Position numbers and translations under genes: made by a program. Below, piece after piece: positions 8,376-17,714 of a DNA stretch of 40,064 nucleotides. The notes under the pieces were generated by a model. That model did no database searches. It saw only the letters and a program-made list of their open reading frames with translations, and was not told the DNA's origin. Where the stretch lies: contig QCNW01000006.1 of assembly GCA_003210025.1 (NCBI GenBank), positions 87,077 to 127,140 of the forward strand, given 5' to 3'. The stretch's first letter is position 1; the number at the start of each line of letters is the position of its first letter. This DNA comes from Pelagibacteraceae bacterium AG-426-M19 (lineage in GTDB: Bacteria > Pseudomonadota > Alphaproteobacteria > Pelagibacterales > Pelagibacteraceae).

Positions 8376-9436
8376 CTTTTTATTTCGTCTATGTTATGTA
8401 CCATACTTTCATAAAATCCCGCTTTGGTAATTTTAACAAATTTTGGTTTTTTTCTGAGATCTTTAATTCTTTTTGCACCTAAGTAACCCATTGATGATTT
8501 TAAACCCCCTACTAGTTGGTAGATGATTTTTTCAACTGTGCCTTTGTATTTGACAAAACCTTCAACACCTTCTGCTACATATTTTGAAGTATCTTTTTGT
8601 TTTGTTTGAAAATATCTATCTGCTGAACCTTTATTCATTGCTCCAATAGATCCCATTCCCCTAAAACTTTTGAATAATTTACCACCTCTTTTTATAATTC
8701 TACCTGGAGCCTGATCTGTTCCTGCAAATAATGATCCAATCATCACCGCATCTGCTCCTGCTGCAAGTGCTTTTGCAATATCCCCAGAAAATTTGATACC
8801 TCCATCAGCTATTAATGTTGTTTTACTTTTGCCCATCCCCTTTTTTACATCTAAAATTGCACTTAACTGTGGAACTCCAATCCCGGCAACTAATCTTGTA
8901 GTACATATAGATCCTGGTCCAATTCCAACTTTTATAATATCTACTCCTTGCTTAATGAGAAATTTAGCTGCTTCTGCTGTAGCTATATTACCTGCACATA
9001 AAGCAGTTTTAGTCGGTTTCTTTTTTTTAATTTTTTTTATTATTTCGGCTACTTTTTTTGTGTGGCCATGAGCTGTATCAACCACAATTAAATCTATATT
9101 TTCTTTTAAGACCTTTTGAGCTCTTATGTGTTCGTTTAAACTTGCACCAACCGCTGCACCAACTAACATTTTTTTTGCTTTTACTTTTCTTATTTCTTTT
9201 ATCTGATCATTTATTGATAAATTTCTATGTATAACACCTATTCCACCCTTTTTACCGATTGAAATAGCCATATTAGACTCTGTTACAGTATCCATTGCTG
9301 AGGTTAGAAGGGGTATAGAAATATTTAAGTGTTTTGATAATTTAACTCCTGTCTTTACTTCTGAAGGTAAAATTTCAGAATAATTTGGTGCTAAAGTTAC
9401 ATCATCGAAAGTGAGTGCTTCTTTGATAGGATCCAT
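8372..9436 (-). CDS. guaB: IMP dehydrogenase lacking the CBS (Bateman) domains
   Basis: IMP dehydrogenase oxidises IMP to XMP with NAD, the rate-setting step to GMP. The catalytic barrel is complete: FDDVTLAPNYSE at the start, the NAD-side VVDTAHGH, the catalytic loop GIGPGSICTTR with Cys178, the phosphate site IADGGIKFSGD and a mobile flap with GSADRYFQ. The usual enzyme is about 485-490 aa. Here it is 354 aa, because RNLSINDQIKEIRKVK (residues 71-86) runs straight into MLVGAAVG, where two CBS domains normally lie. The enzyme should be active but without CBS-based nucleotide control. The start has an AAGGA Shine-Dalgarno. It is followed by the TPR-like gene and guaA. Confidence 0.95.
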   Translation of the reverse strand: MDPIKEALTFDDVTLAPNYSEILPSEVKTGVKLSKHLNISIPLLTSAMDTVTESNMAISIGKKGGIGVIHRNLSINDQIKEIRKVKAKKMLVGAAVGASLNEHIRAQKVLKENIDLIVVDTAHGHTKKVAEIIKKIKKKKPTKTALCAGNIATAEAAKFLIKQGVDIIKVGIGPGSICTTRLVAGIGVPQLSAILDVKKGMGKSKTTLIADGGIKFSGDIAKALAAGADAVMIGSLFAGTDQAPGRIIKRGGKLFKSFRGMGSIGAMNKGSADRYFQTKQKDTSKYVAEGVEGFVKYKGTVEKIIYQLVGGLKSSMGYLGAKRIKDLRKKPKFVKITKAGFYESMVHNIDEIKR

Positions 9437-9473
9437 GTCCTTATATAAACGATTCTTAAAAAAATGAAAGTAT

Positions 9474-10085
9474 CTATCTTAAATTTTTGCAGATTAAAAA
9501 ACTTTCTTTAGAGTCTTTTCTACTTGCGGGAGGCTTATAAACATAAAATTTTACAAAATTCTTTTTTGAAAATGCAATTATCTCATTAAATGAAGTTCCC
9601 ATAAATAATTTTGAGACAAAATAGCCATTAGGCTTCATCATTTTTCTAGCAAAATCTAAAGCTTCTAAAACTAATTCTCCAGTTACCATAGAGTCTAGAT
9701 TTTTATTTCCCGTAGTATTGACTGCCATATCTGAAATAATCAGGTCAATTTTTCCTCCAAAATAATTACTAATTTTATTTTGCTGTTCAGTATCTGTAAA
9801 ATCTCCTTTTATAATTTTTACATTCTTTATTTCTTCTATTTCTTTTAAATCTATTGCTAAATGCTTATTACATTTTAAATTACTTGATATATATTGAGAC
9901 CAGCTTCCAGGAGCAGCTCCAAGATCTATTACTGATATATTATTTTTTAAAAATTTAAATTTTTCGTTAATTTCTTTTAATTTATAAACAGCTCTTGATC
10001 TATATCCTTCAACTTTTGATTGTCTAACATAAATATCTCTTCTCTGCTTGTTAATCCAATTTTTTGAGATTTTATTTTTTTTCAA
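9474..10085 (-). CDS. rlmE: 23S rRNA (uridine-2552 2'-O) methyltransferase
   Basis: RlmE (FtsJ/RrmJ) methylates U2552 in the A loop of 23S rRNA at a late stage of 50S assembly. The 203-aa product matches the family length. The SAM motif IDLGAAPGSWSQ lies at about residues 53-64. The next acidic motif is IISDMAVNTTG, and the C-terminal PPASRKDSKESFLI contains the conserved substrate-side Glu. Early residues SRAVYKLKEI hold the first catalytic Lys of the K-D-K-E set. The start overlaps the stop of the glycosyltransferase-like gene by 4 bp. It lies 37 bp upstream of guaB on the same strand. Confidence 0.95.
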   Translation of the reverse strand: MKKNKISKNWINKQRRDIYVRQSKVEGYRSRAVYKLKEINEKFKFLKNNISVIDLGAAPGSWSQYISSNLKCNKHLAIDLKEIEEIKNVKIIKGDFTDTEQQNKISNYFGGKIDLIISDMAVNTTGNKNLDSMVTGELVLEALDFARKMMKPNGYFVSKLFMGTSFNEIIAFSKKNFVKFYVYKPPASRKDSKESFLICKNLR

Positions 10086-10996
10086 TTAGTTTTGAACCTT
10101 AAAGATTTTGAGATTTTATTATTATCCAAAGTATTTAATTCTATCTCTAGATTTTTCTCGTTTCTCATATCTTTATCATTTACTTTAATACCACTAGCCA
10201 AATGTATAATTCCAATTTTATGATTTGGTAAAAAAGGTTCCACGAAAATTTTATTCTTTTCATCAAACTTTGGAAGTAAGTTGCTAGCTAACCAGTTGCA
10301 ATTATGAGGAAGAAATTCAACATCTACATTATCAATATATACACATATATTTATTGCTAGTTGCTCTGAACCAAATATTTGGCCGTTACTAAGAGTAGTT
10401 TTTAAATTTTTTTGCCAAACATTCCAGCAGCTAGAGTCTTTTTCTAATGAGAAAACACCAATATTAATATGCGGAGCAAATGCTAACTTTCTTGCTTTAT
10501 TAATGTCAATTTTAGATTTAATAGCATGTTTAAAATTTTGAGATTTTATAATTGCTAATTTTCCAAACAACCAATTAACGTTACTTAATATTCTATATCC
10601 AGGTGTCATTGTCTGGGTAATCCCTAGTTTACCATTATCACAAGCCTTAAAATATAAGTCTATTGAACTCCAATCTTGAACCCAAGCATCACAATCGATC
10701 CACAGGTATTTTTTATAATTTGGAAAATATTTTGGAAGAAACGCTCTTGATACCTGACTTTTTAGCCATTCTTTACCTTTAACTTTAGATTGTGGAACCT
10801 CAATATCCCATTCAGCTTTTTTGATCTCGTCTACTTTATTTTTTAGAAGAACGGTTTGCTCCTCTGTTAAACCCGCATCAAGTATACAAATAGCAACCTT
10901 TTCACTGTGATTAAATTGTTTAATAGAGTCTATTAATTCATTTAGCAGTTCAAAGTAATTAGAGTCTGCTAGAGAAATAATAACATTCTCTTTCAT
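10082..10996 (-). CDS. Glycosyltransferase-like protein (GT8-like)
   Basis: The 304-aa product looks like a nucleotide-sugar transferase of GT-A fold, closest in style to GT8. The N-terminus NVIISLADSNYFELLNELIDSI is a donor-binding Rossmann-like start. A DxD metal motif, WIDCDAW, is at residues 99-105. INIGVFSLEKDS and GSEQLAINICVY are in the place of the acceptor-side motifs of GT8. No membrane segment or signal peptide is seen. It overlaps rlmE by 4 bp and shares one base with pssA (stop/start), so it sits inside a tight operon with phospholipid genes. Its acceptor could be a lipid or surface sugar, but this is inference. Confidence 0.75.
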   Translation of the reverse strand: MKENVIISLADSNYFELLNELIDSIKQFNHSEKVAICILDAGLTEEQTVLLKNKVDEIKKAEWDIEVPQSKVKGKEWLKSQVSRAFLPKYFPNYKKYLWIDCDAWVQDWSSIDLYFKACDNGKLGITQTMTPGYRILSNVNWLFGKLAIIKSQNFKHAIKSKIDINKARKLAFAPHINIGVFSLEKDSSCWNVWQKNLKTTLSNGQIFGSEQLAINICVYIDNVDVEFLPHNCNWLASNLLPKFDEKNKIFVEPFLPNHKIGIIHLASGIKVNDKDMRNEKNLEIELNTLDNNKISKSLRFKTN

Positions 10997-11793
10997 TACA
11001 AAATATCTTCGTGATGATCAACGCCATCATCCTTTTCTTTATTTTGTTTTTTTAAAAATAAGTAATGAATTGAACTTGCTGGAATCATTAATAAATAAAT
11101 AATTCCCGAAATTATAATTGTATTAAAGGTATATATTAGCAACAAACCAAAATATAAAATTATTCCAAATAAAAGAAATATTGAAGTACTTCTTGGAACA
11201 ACAATTCTTTTAAAAGAATATGTAGGAATTTTACTTATCAAAAGTACAGAAATAACAATGAATAAAGATGGAACAATAATATTTTTATTAATAGTTATAA
11301 ACTGAACTTCGCTAAAACTATAAATTAATGGCATTAATACTAATACTCCACCTGCTGGTGATGGAATACCTTCAAAAAAATTATCTCTCCATGAAGGTTC
11401 ACCTCCTGTTGAAACATTAAATCTTGCAAGCCTTAAGGCAACACAAACTACATATATTAAAGATATTAACCAACCAAATCTGCCGATATTATCTAGCGCC
11501 CAGAAATACATTATAAATGCTGGTGCAACTCCAAAACTAATTACATCCGTTAATGAATCTAATTCTTTTCCAACTTTTGATGTGGCTTTAATTAATCTTG
11601 CAATTCTTCCATCTAAACCATCAATGATTGCAGCAATTAAAACTGCAATAACTGATAATTCAAATCTTCCATCAAATGCAAACTTAATTGAAGTCAAGCC
11701 AATACAAACTCCGACCAAAGTCATAATATTCGGTAAAATTACTCTTGAATTTTTATTTGATACTAATCTTATATTTTTTTTTGGGTTTTCCAT
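10996..11793 (-). CDS. pssA: CDP-diacylglycerol--serine O-phosphatidyltransferase
   Basis: Phosphatidylserine synthase joins CDP-diacylglycerol and serine in the inner membrane, the first step towards phosphatidylethanolamine. The CDP-alcohol phosphatidyltransferase signature DG-x2-AR-x8-G-x3-D-x3-D is complete, at residues 61-83 (D61, G62, A65, R66, G75, D79, D83). Seven or eight membrane segments follow the usual layout. The 265-aa size fits the alphaproteobacterial membrane-bound type. It is directly downstream of psd with no gap, and together these two genes make phosphatidylethanolamine. Confidence 0.95.
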   Translation of the reverse strand: MENPKKNIRLVSNKNSRVILPNIMTLVGVCIGLTSIKFAFDGRFELSVIAVLIAAIIDGLDGRIARLIKATSKVGKELDSLTDVISFGVAPAFIMYFWALDNIGRFGWLISLIYVVCVALRLARFNVSTGGEPSWRDNFFEGIPSPAGGVLVLMPLIYSFSEVQFITINKNIIVPSLFIVISVLLISKIPTYSFKRIVVPRSTSIFLLFGIILYFGLLLIYTFNTIIISGIIYLLMIPASSIHYLFLKKQNKEKDDGVDHHEDIL

Positions 11794-12441
11794 TTATCTT
11801 TTAGCTATCAATGTTTCTCCAGCAACTGCTCTTTGATTAACTTTTACTAATGGTTCATAGTTTTCAAAATATAAATCTGCTCTACTTCCGAATCTAATCA
11901 TCCCTATTCTAGATCCTTGATCAACATTTTCTTCAACTGAGGTATCTGTTACTATTCTCCGTGCAACCAGTCCTGCTATTTGGACTACAATTATGTCTTC
12001 TCCATGAGAATTTTTAATTTTATAATAATTTCTTTCATTGTCTTCGCTAGCTTTATCAAGAGATGCATTAATAAATTTTCCTGGTTTATATAAAATTTCC
12101 TCAATTTTTCCTGAACATGGAGATCTATTCACATGACAGTCAAATACATTCATAAATATACTTACTTTCTTAAATTTTTTATTTTCAAGTCCCAATTCTT
12201 TTGGTCCGTTTGTATCTAAAACTTGTAAAACCAATCCGTCAGCAGGACTTGTTAAATAGTTCTCATCATTTATTGGAATTCTCTCTGGATCTCTAAAAAA
12301 ATAATAACACCAAATACTTAAGACCAAACCTATGAAACCTAAAAAACCATGAATGAAATATAGAATGATCGTTGCTACTACAAAAATTACTATAAATTTA
12401 TAGCCTTCGTTATGAATCTTTGGAAAAATTTTGTCTATCAT
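11794..12441 (-). CDS. psd: Phosphatidylserine decarboxylase proenzyme
   Basis: This enzyme decarboxylates phosphatidylserine to phosphatidylethanolamine. It is made as a proenzyme that cuts itself to leave a pyruvoyl group. The 215-aa length is that of the short (Psd-related) form. The self-cleavage site is in RFGSRADLYF, with Gly185-Ser186, so Ser186 would become the pyruvoyl. Other family motifs are SPADG (65-69) and MNVFDCHVNRSPCSG (97-111). Two membrane segments lie at about 16-47. The gene adjoins pssA and is divergent from icd. Confidence 0.95.
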   Translation of the reverse strand: MIDKIFPKIHNEGYKFIVIFVVATIILYFIHGFLGFIGLVLSIWCYYFFRDPERIPINDENYLTSPADGLVLQVLDTNGPKELGLENKKFKKVSIFMNVFDCHVNRSPCSGKIEEILYKPGKFINASLDKASEDNERNYYKIKNSHGEDIIVVQIAGLVARRIVTDTSVEENVDQGSRIGMIRFGSRADLYFENYEPLVKVNQRAVAGETLIAKR

Positions 12442-12451
12442 AATCGTTCAA

Positions 12452-12481
12452 TTGATAATTCTGGATTAATATGTATATAAA
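12452..12481 (+). promoter_or_regulatory. Likely sigma-70 promoter of icd
   Basis: TTGATA at 12452-12457 is followed after 16-18 bases by TATATAAA (12474-12481), close to the sigma-70 consensus. Transcription would begin near 12486, downstream of the ATG at 12471 and upstream of the ATG at 12516, which supports the shorter icd start. Confidence 0.5.
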
Positions 12482-12515
12482 AAGTATAAATTCAATTATT
12501 AAGATACATCAAAAA

Positions 12516-13730
12516 ATGAGCAAAATTAAGGTAAAAAATCCCATTGTCGAGCTAGACGGCGATGAAATGACAAGAGTAATTTGGGAATTTATCAAAAACA
12601 AATTAATTCTACCTTATTTAGATTTAGGCATTGAGTATTACGATCTAGGAATGAAAAGCAGGGATGATACAGATGACAAAATTACCATCGACTGTGCTAA
12701 TGCAATTAAAAAGAATGGAGTAGGTATCAAATGCGCAACTATTACTCCTGACGAAGCGAGAGTTGAAGAATTTAAATTAAAGAAAATGTGGAGATCACCG
12801 AATGGAACAATAAGAAATATTATTGGAGGAACTGTATTTAGAGAGCCAATAATTTGTAAAAATATTCCTAAACTTGTCCCATCTTGGACAGATCCATTAA
12901 TTATTGGAAGGCATGCTTTTGGTGATCAATATAGAGCTACAGATTTTTTAGTTCCAGGAAAAGGTAAATTAGAAGTTAAATGGACATCGGAAGATGGAAG
13001 TGATGAAAAAAAATATGAAGTATTTAATTTCCCAGGACCAGGTATTGCTCTTTCAATGTATAATTTAGATAAATCAATAGAGGATTTTGCAAGATCATGT
13101 TTCAATTATGGCCTAATAAAAAAATGGCCTGTATATTTATCGACAAAGAATACCATACTAAAAAAATATGATGGTAGATTTAAAGATATATTTCAAAATG
13201 TTTTTGAAAAAGATTTTAAATCAGAATTTGAAAAAAATAATATAACTTATGAACACAGGTTAATCGATGATATGGTTGCTTGTGCAATGAAGTGGCATGG
13301 TAAATATATCTGGGCTTGTAAAAATTACGATGGTGATGTTCAGTCAGATACTGTTGCTCAAGGTTATGGTTCTTTAGGTTTAATGACAAGTGTTTTATTA
13401 GCACCTGATGGCAGAACAATGGAAGCAGAGGCGGCTCATGGAACTGTTACTCGACATTTTAGAATGCATCAGCAAGGTAAAGAAACATCAACCAATCCAA
13501 TTGCATCTATATTTGCGTGGACAAGAGGTTTGGCGCACAGAGGAAAGTTAGATAGCAATGATGAATTAATTAAATTTGCCAAAACACTTGAAGAAGTATG
13601 TGTTAAGTCAGTTGAATCTGGATCAATGACCAAAGATTTGGCAATACTTATTGGACCTTCTACAAAATATTTAACAACTAACCAGTTTTTAGATGTAATT
13701 GACGCAAGTTTAAAACAAAAATTAAATTAA
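12516..13730 (+). CDS. icd: Isocitrate dehydrogenase (NADP), homodimeric IDH1-like type
   Basis: This TCA-cycle enzyme converts isocitrate to 2-oxoglutarate with NADP. The 404-aa product starts [20 protein letters not shown], the form shared by eukaryotic cytosolic and many alphaproteobacterial IDHs. Substrate motif [18 protein letters not shown], metal-site IDDMVA and the cofactor-side GTVTRHFR are visible. An in-frame ATG 45 bp upstream (12471) gives 15 extra residues, but it overlaps the likely -10 box, so I prefer 12516. The 3' end overlaps alaS by 9 bp, tail to tail. This is not the E. coli Icd type. Confidence 0.95.
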   Translation: MSKIKVKNPIVELDGDEMTRVIWEFIKNKLILPYLDLGIEYYDLGMKSRDDTDDKITIDCANAIKKNGVGIKCATITPDEARVEEFKLKKMWRSPNGTIRNIIGGTVFREPIICKNIPKLVPSWTDPLIIGRHAFGDQYRATDFLVPGKGKLEVKWTSEDGSDEKKYEVFNFPGPGIALSMYNLDKSIEDFARSCFNYGLIKKWPVYLSTKNTILKKYDGRFKDIFQNVFEKDFKSEFEKNNITYEHRLIDDMVACAMKWHGKYIWACKNYDGDVQSDTVAQGYGSLGLMTSVLLAPDGRTMEAEAAHGTVTRHFRMHQQGKETSTNPIASIFAWTRGLAHRGKLDSNDELIKFAKTLEEVCVKSVESGSMTKDLAILIGPSTKYLTTNQFLDVIDASLKQKLN

Positions 13731-16385
13731 GGTTTTTAGTTTTTGTAAAGCTTCGTCGATTTTATTTGAGTCTTGCCCTCCAGCCTGTGCAAAATCTTTA
13801 CGACCTCCACCGCCCTTTCCACCAATAATTTCAGATCCTAGTTTTGCAAATTTAACTGCATCGTATTTATTTGTTAAATTTTCTGTTACACCTACAGCAA
13901 GACCAACTTTCTCATCCTTATTTGCAAATACTACTACTATTCCTTCACCCAATTCTTTTTTACCTGCATCAACAAGTTTTCTTAGGTCTTTTGGAGATAA
14001 ATCTTGAACTTTTTGTAATCTAACTTGAGTGCCATTTATATTTTCATCTTTAATTATGTTTTTTGTTTTATCAGCTAAAACTGATTGAACATTTAATTGT
14101 TCTAATTGTTTATTAAGGTCTTTAATTAATCCTTTCGTATCTTTATTTTCTAGATTTGGTTTTCCACCTAATTTAATAATTTGAGTAGACACCTCTTTAA
14201 TACTGTCTTCATCCTTTTGTGCAGAAAGGTTTGACATTTTTTCCTTATTTTTTAAGAATATTTCGAGTTGTTTGTCCCTTAAAGCTTCAACCCTTCTAAC
14301 TCCAGCAGCTATTGAGGATTGGCTAACAGTTTTAAATTTTCCAATATCTCCTGTATTTTTTACATGTGTTCCACCACATAATTCTGTTGAAAAGTAAGAG
14401 TTATTTTCCGCTCCCATAGAAACTACTCTCACTTCTTCTCCATATTTTTCACCAAAAAAAGCTAAAGCACCTTTTTCAATGGCAGCTTTTGGTGTCATAA
14501 TTCTTGTAGTTACATCAGTTTTGTTTTGTACGTATTCATTAACTAATTTATCGATAATTGTTAATTCATCCTCAGTAATTGGTTTCATATGACTAAAGTC
14601 AAATCTTAGTCTATCAGGCGCAACCAAAGACCCTTTTTGCATAACGTGCTTTCCCAATGTTCTTCTCAAAGACTCGTGTAATAAATGAGTTGCAGAATGA
14701 TATGCCTTAAGATTGTTACGTCTTTCAATATCTATTTTCATTTCTACGACGTCTTTAATCTTAATCTCACCAGATTTTAGAATTCCATGATGTATAAACA
14801 AATCTCCAAGTTTTTTTTGAGTATCTGTAACCTCAAATACTGAGTTACCAGATACTATTGTTCCTTGATCTCCAACTTGTCCACCAGACTCTCCATAAAA
14901 AGGGGTTTGATTAGTAATAATTATCCCTGCCTCACCATTTGAAACTTTTTGTACTTCTTTATTATTTTTAATTATTGATAACACCACTCCTTCTGATTGG
15001 TTAAACTCATATCCAAGAAACTCTGTAGGTCCTATTTTATCTTTTATACCAAACCAGATTTCTTCTTCAGAAGCATCTCCCGAACCTTTCCAGTTTTGTT
15101 TTGCAAGTTCTTTGCTCTTTTTCATTAGCTCATCAAATTTATTTTGATCAACAGTTAAAGATTTGTTTTTTAAAATATCTTCTGTTAAGTCTAGTGGGAA
15201 ACCATAAGTATCATATAATTTAAACGCTACTTCACCTGGTAAAACTTTTTTTATTTTTGAAATTTCATCATTCAAAATTTTAATTCCTCTATCAAGTAAA
15301 ACTAAAAATTTTTCTTCTTCCATTTTTAATGTTTCTTTAATTAAAGTCTCTGATCTTTCTAATTCAGGATAATTTCCTTTCATTTCATCTTTCAATGTAT
15401 CAAAGATTTTATTGAAGACTGGTTCTTTAGAACCTAGCAAATGAGAATGTCTCATTCCTCTTCTCATTATTCTTCTAAGAACATAACCTCTACCTTCATT
15501 TGAAGGTAATACTCCTTCTGCAAGAAGAAATGAGCTAGCTCTTAAGTGATCTGCAATTACTCTAAAGCTTGATAAATTATTTTCATCTTGTTTCACTTTT
15601 GTAAATTCAGAAATCGAACTAATTAATTTTTTAAAATGATCTGTTTCGTAATTATCATGTGTGCCCTGAAGTAATGCTGCAATTCTTTCTAAACCCATTC
15701 CAGTATCTACAGAAGGTTTTGGAAGATTAATTCTTTTATCTTTTGAAACTTGTTCAAATTGCATGAAGACTAAATTCCATATCTCAATATATCTATCGCC
15801 ATCCTCATCTTTGGTTCCGGGCAAACCACCTTTTAAATGATTTCCATGATCATAAAATATCTCTGAACAAGGTCCGCAAGGGCCTGTTTCGCCCATTGAC
15901 CAAAAGTTATCTGAAGTTGCTATCCTAATAATTCTATCGTCGCTAAAACCCGCTATTTTCTTCCAAAAATTGAAGGCTTCATCGTCTTCATGAAATACCG
16001 TTACATATAATCTATCTTTATTTAATCCAAAATCTTTTGTAATTAAATTCCAAGCAAGTTCAATTCCCCTTTCCTTGAAGTAATCTCCAAAAGAAAAATT
16101 TCCAAGCATTTCAAAAAATGTATGGTGTCTTGGAGTGTAGCCAACGTTTTCAAGATCGTTATGTTTACCTCCTGCTCTTACACATTTTTGAGAAGTAGTA
16201 GCTCTTTGATAATCCCTTTTTTCTAATCCGGTAAAAACATTTTTAAACTGGACCATTCCTGAATTTGCAAACATTAATGTTGGATCATTATTTGGAACCA
16301 AATTGCTAGACTCAACTATCTTGTGATCATTTTTTTCGAAATAATCTAAAAAAGTTGATCTGATCTCGTTTAATGTTTTTGCCAT
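13722..16385 (-). CDS. alaS: Alanyl-tRNA synthetase
   Basis: AlaRS charges tRNA-Ala. The 887-aa product has the class II aminoacylation core ([37 protein letters not shown]), the editing domain with its zinc ligands HSATHLLHE and the later CGGTH motif, and the C-terminal DHHA1 domain ending [13 protein letters not shown]. The length and domain order are normal. It lies downstream of recA on the same strand, a pairing common in alphaproteobacteria, but a strong terminator separates the two. Its 3' end overlaps that of icd by 9 bp. Confidence 0.98.
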   Translation of the reverse strand: MAKTLNEIRSTFLDYFEKNDHKIVESSNLVPNNDPTLMFANSGMVQFKNVFTGLEKRDYQRATTSQKCVRAGGKHNDLENVGYTPRHHTFFEMLGNFSFGDYFKERGIELAWNLITKDFGLNKDRLYVTVFHEDDEAFNFWKKIAGFSDDRIIRIATSDNFWSMGETGPCGPCSEIFYDHGNHLKGGLPGTKDEDGDRYIEIWNLVFMQFEQVSKDKRINLPKPSVDTGMGLERIAALLQGTHDNYETDHFKKLISSISEFTKVKQDENNLSSFRVIADHLRASSFLLAEGVLPSNEGRGYVLRRIMRRGMRHSHLLGSKEPVFNKIFDTLKDEMKGNYPELERSETLIKETLKMEEEKFLVLLDRGIKILNDEISKIKKVLPGEVAFKLYDTYGFPLDLTEDILKNKSLTVDQNKFDELMKKSKELAKQNWKGSGDASEEEIWFGIKDKIGPTEFLGYEFNQSEGVVLSIIKNNKEVQKVSNGEAGIIITNQTPFYGESGGQVGDQGTIVSGNSVFEVTDTQKKLGDLFIHHGILKSGEIKIKDVVEMKIDIERRNNLKAYHSATHLLHESLRRTLGKHVMQKGSLVAPDRLRFDFSHMKPITEDELTIIDKLVNEYVQNKTDVTTRIMTPKAAIEKGALAFFGEKYGEEVRVVSMGAENNSYFSTELCGGTHVKNTGDIGKFKTVSQSSIAAGVRRVEALRDKQLEIFLKNKEKMSNLSAQKDEDSIKEVSTQIIKLGGKPNLENKDTKGLIKDLNKQLEQLNVQSVLADKTKNIIKDENINGTQVRLQKVQDLSPKDLRKLVDAGKKELGEGIVVVFANKDEKVGLAVGVTENLTNKYDAVKFAKLGSEIIGGKGGGGRKDFAQAGGQDSNKIDEALQKLKTLI

Positions 16386-16433
16386 ATTTTGTTAAAATAC
16401 AGCTTTTTCTATTGATGTCTACACCTCTGAAGG

Positions 16434-16463
16434 GAAAAAAGGCGCCCATTCGAGCGCCTTTTT
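16434..16463 (-). terminator. Rho-independent terminator after recA
   Basis: GGCGC at 16441-16445 pairs with GCGCC at 16454-16458 around an 8-base loop, flanked by an A-run on one side and T5 on the other. It lies 20 bp beyond the recA stop and 49 bp before the alaS start. The near-symmetric A and T runs could make it act on both strands. Confidence 0.85.
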
Positions 16464-16482
16464 AATAACTAAAAGTTATCTG

Positions 16483-17607
16483 CTAATTTTTTTTAGTAGG
16501 AACTTCTTCTTCTTTTTTTTGAGCCTCTACTTTTTCCTCGCTTAGTGGATTTCCCTCAATTTTCTTTGAGATCACTCCAGCCTTTTCTCTAATTGCCATT
16601 TCAATTTCAGCAGCGGCTTTAGGATTTTGTTCAAGGTAAAGTTTCGCATTCTCTCTACCTTGACCAATTTTTTCACCTTTGTAAGCGTACCAAGCTCCAG
16701 ATTTCTCTACAATATCTGCTTTGGCACCTAGGTCTATTAGTTCCCCTACTTTACTAATTCCTTTTCCATACATTAAGTCAAACTCAACAACTTTAAATGG
16801 TGGAGCAACTTTATTTTTCACAACTTTAACTCTTGTTGTGTTACCAACGATATTATCTTTATCTTTGATTGCTCCAATTCTTCTAATGTCCATTCTAACT
16901 GATGAGTAGAATTTTAAAGAATTTCCACCTGATGTTGTTTCTGGACTTCCAAACATAACACCGATTTTCATTCTAATTTGGTTAATGAAAATAACCATTG
17001 TATTAGTTCGTGAAATTGAGCCTGTTAATTTTCTCAATGCTTGAGACATCAATCTAGCTTGCAAACCAACATGAGTATCACCCATGTCGCCTTCAATTTC
17101 AGCTCTAGGCGTTAATGCAGCTACAGAGTCCACAACAAGAACTGACATTGAGCCAGATTTAATTAATGTATCAGTAATTTCTAAAGCTTGTTCACCTGTG
17201 TCTGGTTGAGAAATTAGCAACTCTTCAGTATTTACACCTAATTTCTTTGCATACACTGGATCTAAAGCGTGTTCTGCATCAACGAAACCACAAATTCCGC
17301 CTGCCTTCTGTGCTTCTGCAACTACTTGTAATGCTAATGTAGTTTTTCCTGAAGACTCTGGTCCATAAATTTCAATAATTCTTCCTTTTGGTAATCCACC
17401 AATTCCTAAAGCAAGATCTAAGCTTAAAGATCCAGTTGAGATAGACTCAACATCCATAGCTTTTTGCTCACCAAGCTTCATTACTGAGCCTTTTCCGAAG
17501 CTATCTGTAATTTGGCTGATTGCTGCGTCTAATGCTTTATTTTTCTCTTTGTTTTCCAATTCTTTATCTTTTGCGGTTTTCACCACTTTTAGGTTATTTT
17601 TAGTCAT
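16483..17607 (-). CDS. recA: Recombinase RecA
   Basis: RecA forms the nucleoprotein filament for homologous recombination and triggers self-cleavage of LexA and UmuD. The 374-aa product has the Walker A motif GPESSGKTT (residues 82-90), Walker B LLISQ.. and LVVDSVAAL, loop L1 [12 protein letters not shown] and loop L2 with [13 protein letters not shown] and SGGNSLKFY. The N-terminus is a little longer and Lys-rich compared with E. coli. A candidate SOS box with one mismatch lies 51-65 bp upstream. Its own terminator follows. It sits between a TolC-like gene and alaS. Confidence 0.99.
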   Translation of the reverse strand: MTKNNLKVVKTAKDKELENKEKNKALDAAISQITDSFGKGSVMKLGEQKAMDVESISTGSLSLDLALGIGGLPKGRIIEIYGPESSGKTTLALQVVAEAQKAGGICGFVDAEHALDPVYAKKLGVNTEELLISQPDTGEQALEITDTLIKSGSMSVLVVDSVAALTPRAEIEGDMGDTHVGLQARLMSQALRKLTGSISRTNTMVIFINQIRMKIGVMFGSPETTSGGNSLKFYSSVRMDIRRIGAIKDKDNIVGNTTRVKVVKNKVAPPFKVVEFDLMYGKGISKVGELIDLGAKADIVEKSGAWYAYKGEKIGQGRENAKLYLEQNPKAAAEIEMAIREKAGVISKKIEGNPLSEEKVEAQKKEEEVPTKKN

Positions 17608-17657
17608 TTTTTGCCTCTTTTTTTGCTTTTTTTAACACTCGAATCATGGTTTTAAAT

Positions 17658-17672
17658 GTACACATTTTGTTC
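17658..17672 (-). promoter_or_regulatory. Candidate SOS (LexA) box upstream of recA
   Basis: On the plus strand the sequence is GTAC-N7-GTTC, one mismatch from the alphaproteobacterial LexA box GTTC-N7-GTTC and with the same 11-bp period. Read on the recA strand it is GAACAAAATGTGTAC, which shares GAACAAAA with the exact box upstream of umuD. It lies 51-65 bp before the recA start codon. Confidence 0.5.
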
Positions 17673-17714
17673 TCATTGGCAATATATTTCTCAAAATAGC
17701 TTAAAATCGTTAAA

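Noticed and set aside
12471..12515. Longer icd start at 12471
   Set aside because: The ATG overlaps the likely -10 box; the protein family starts at MSKIKV.
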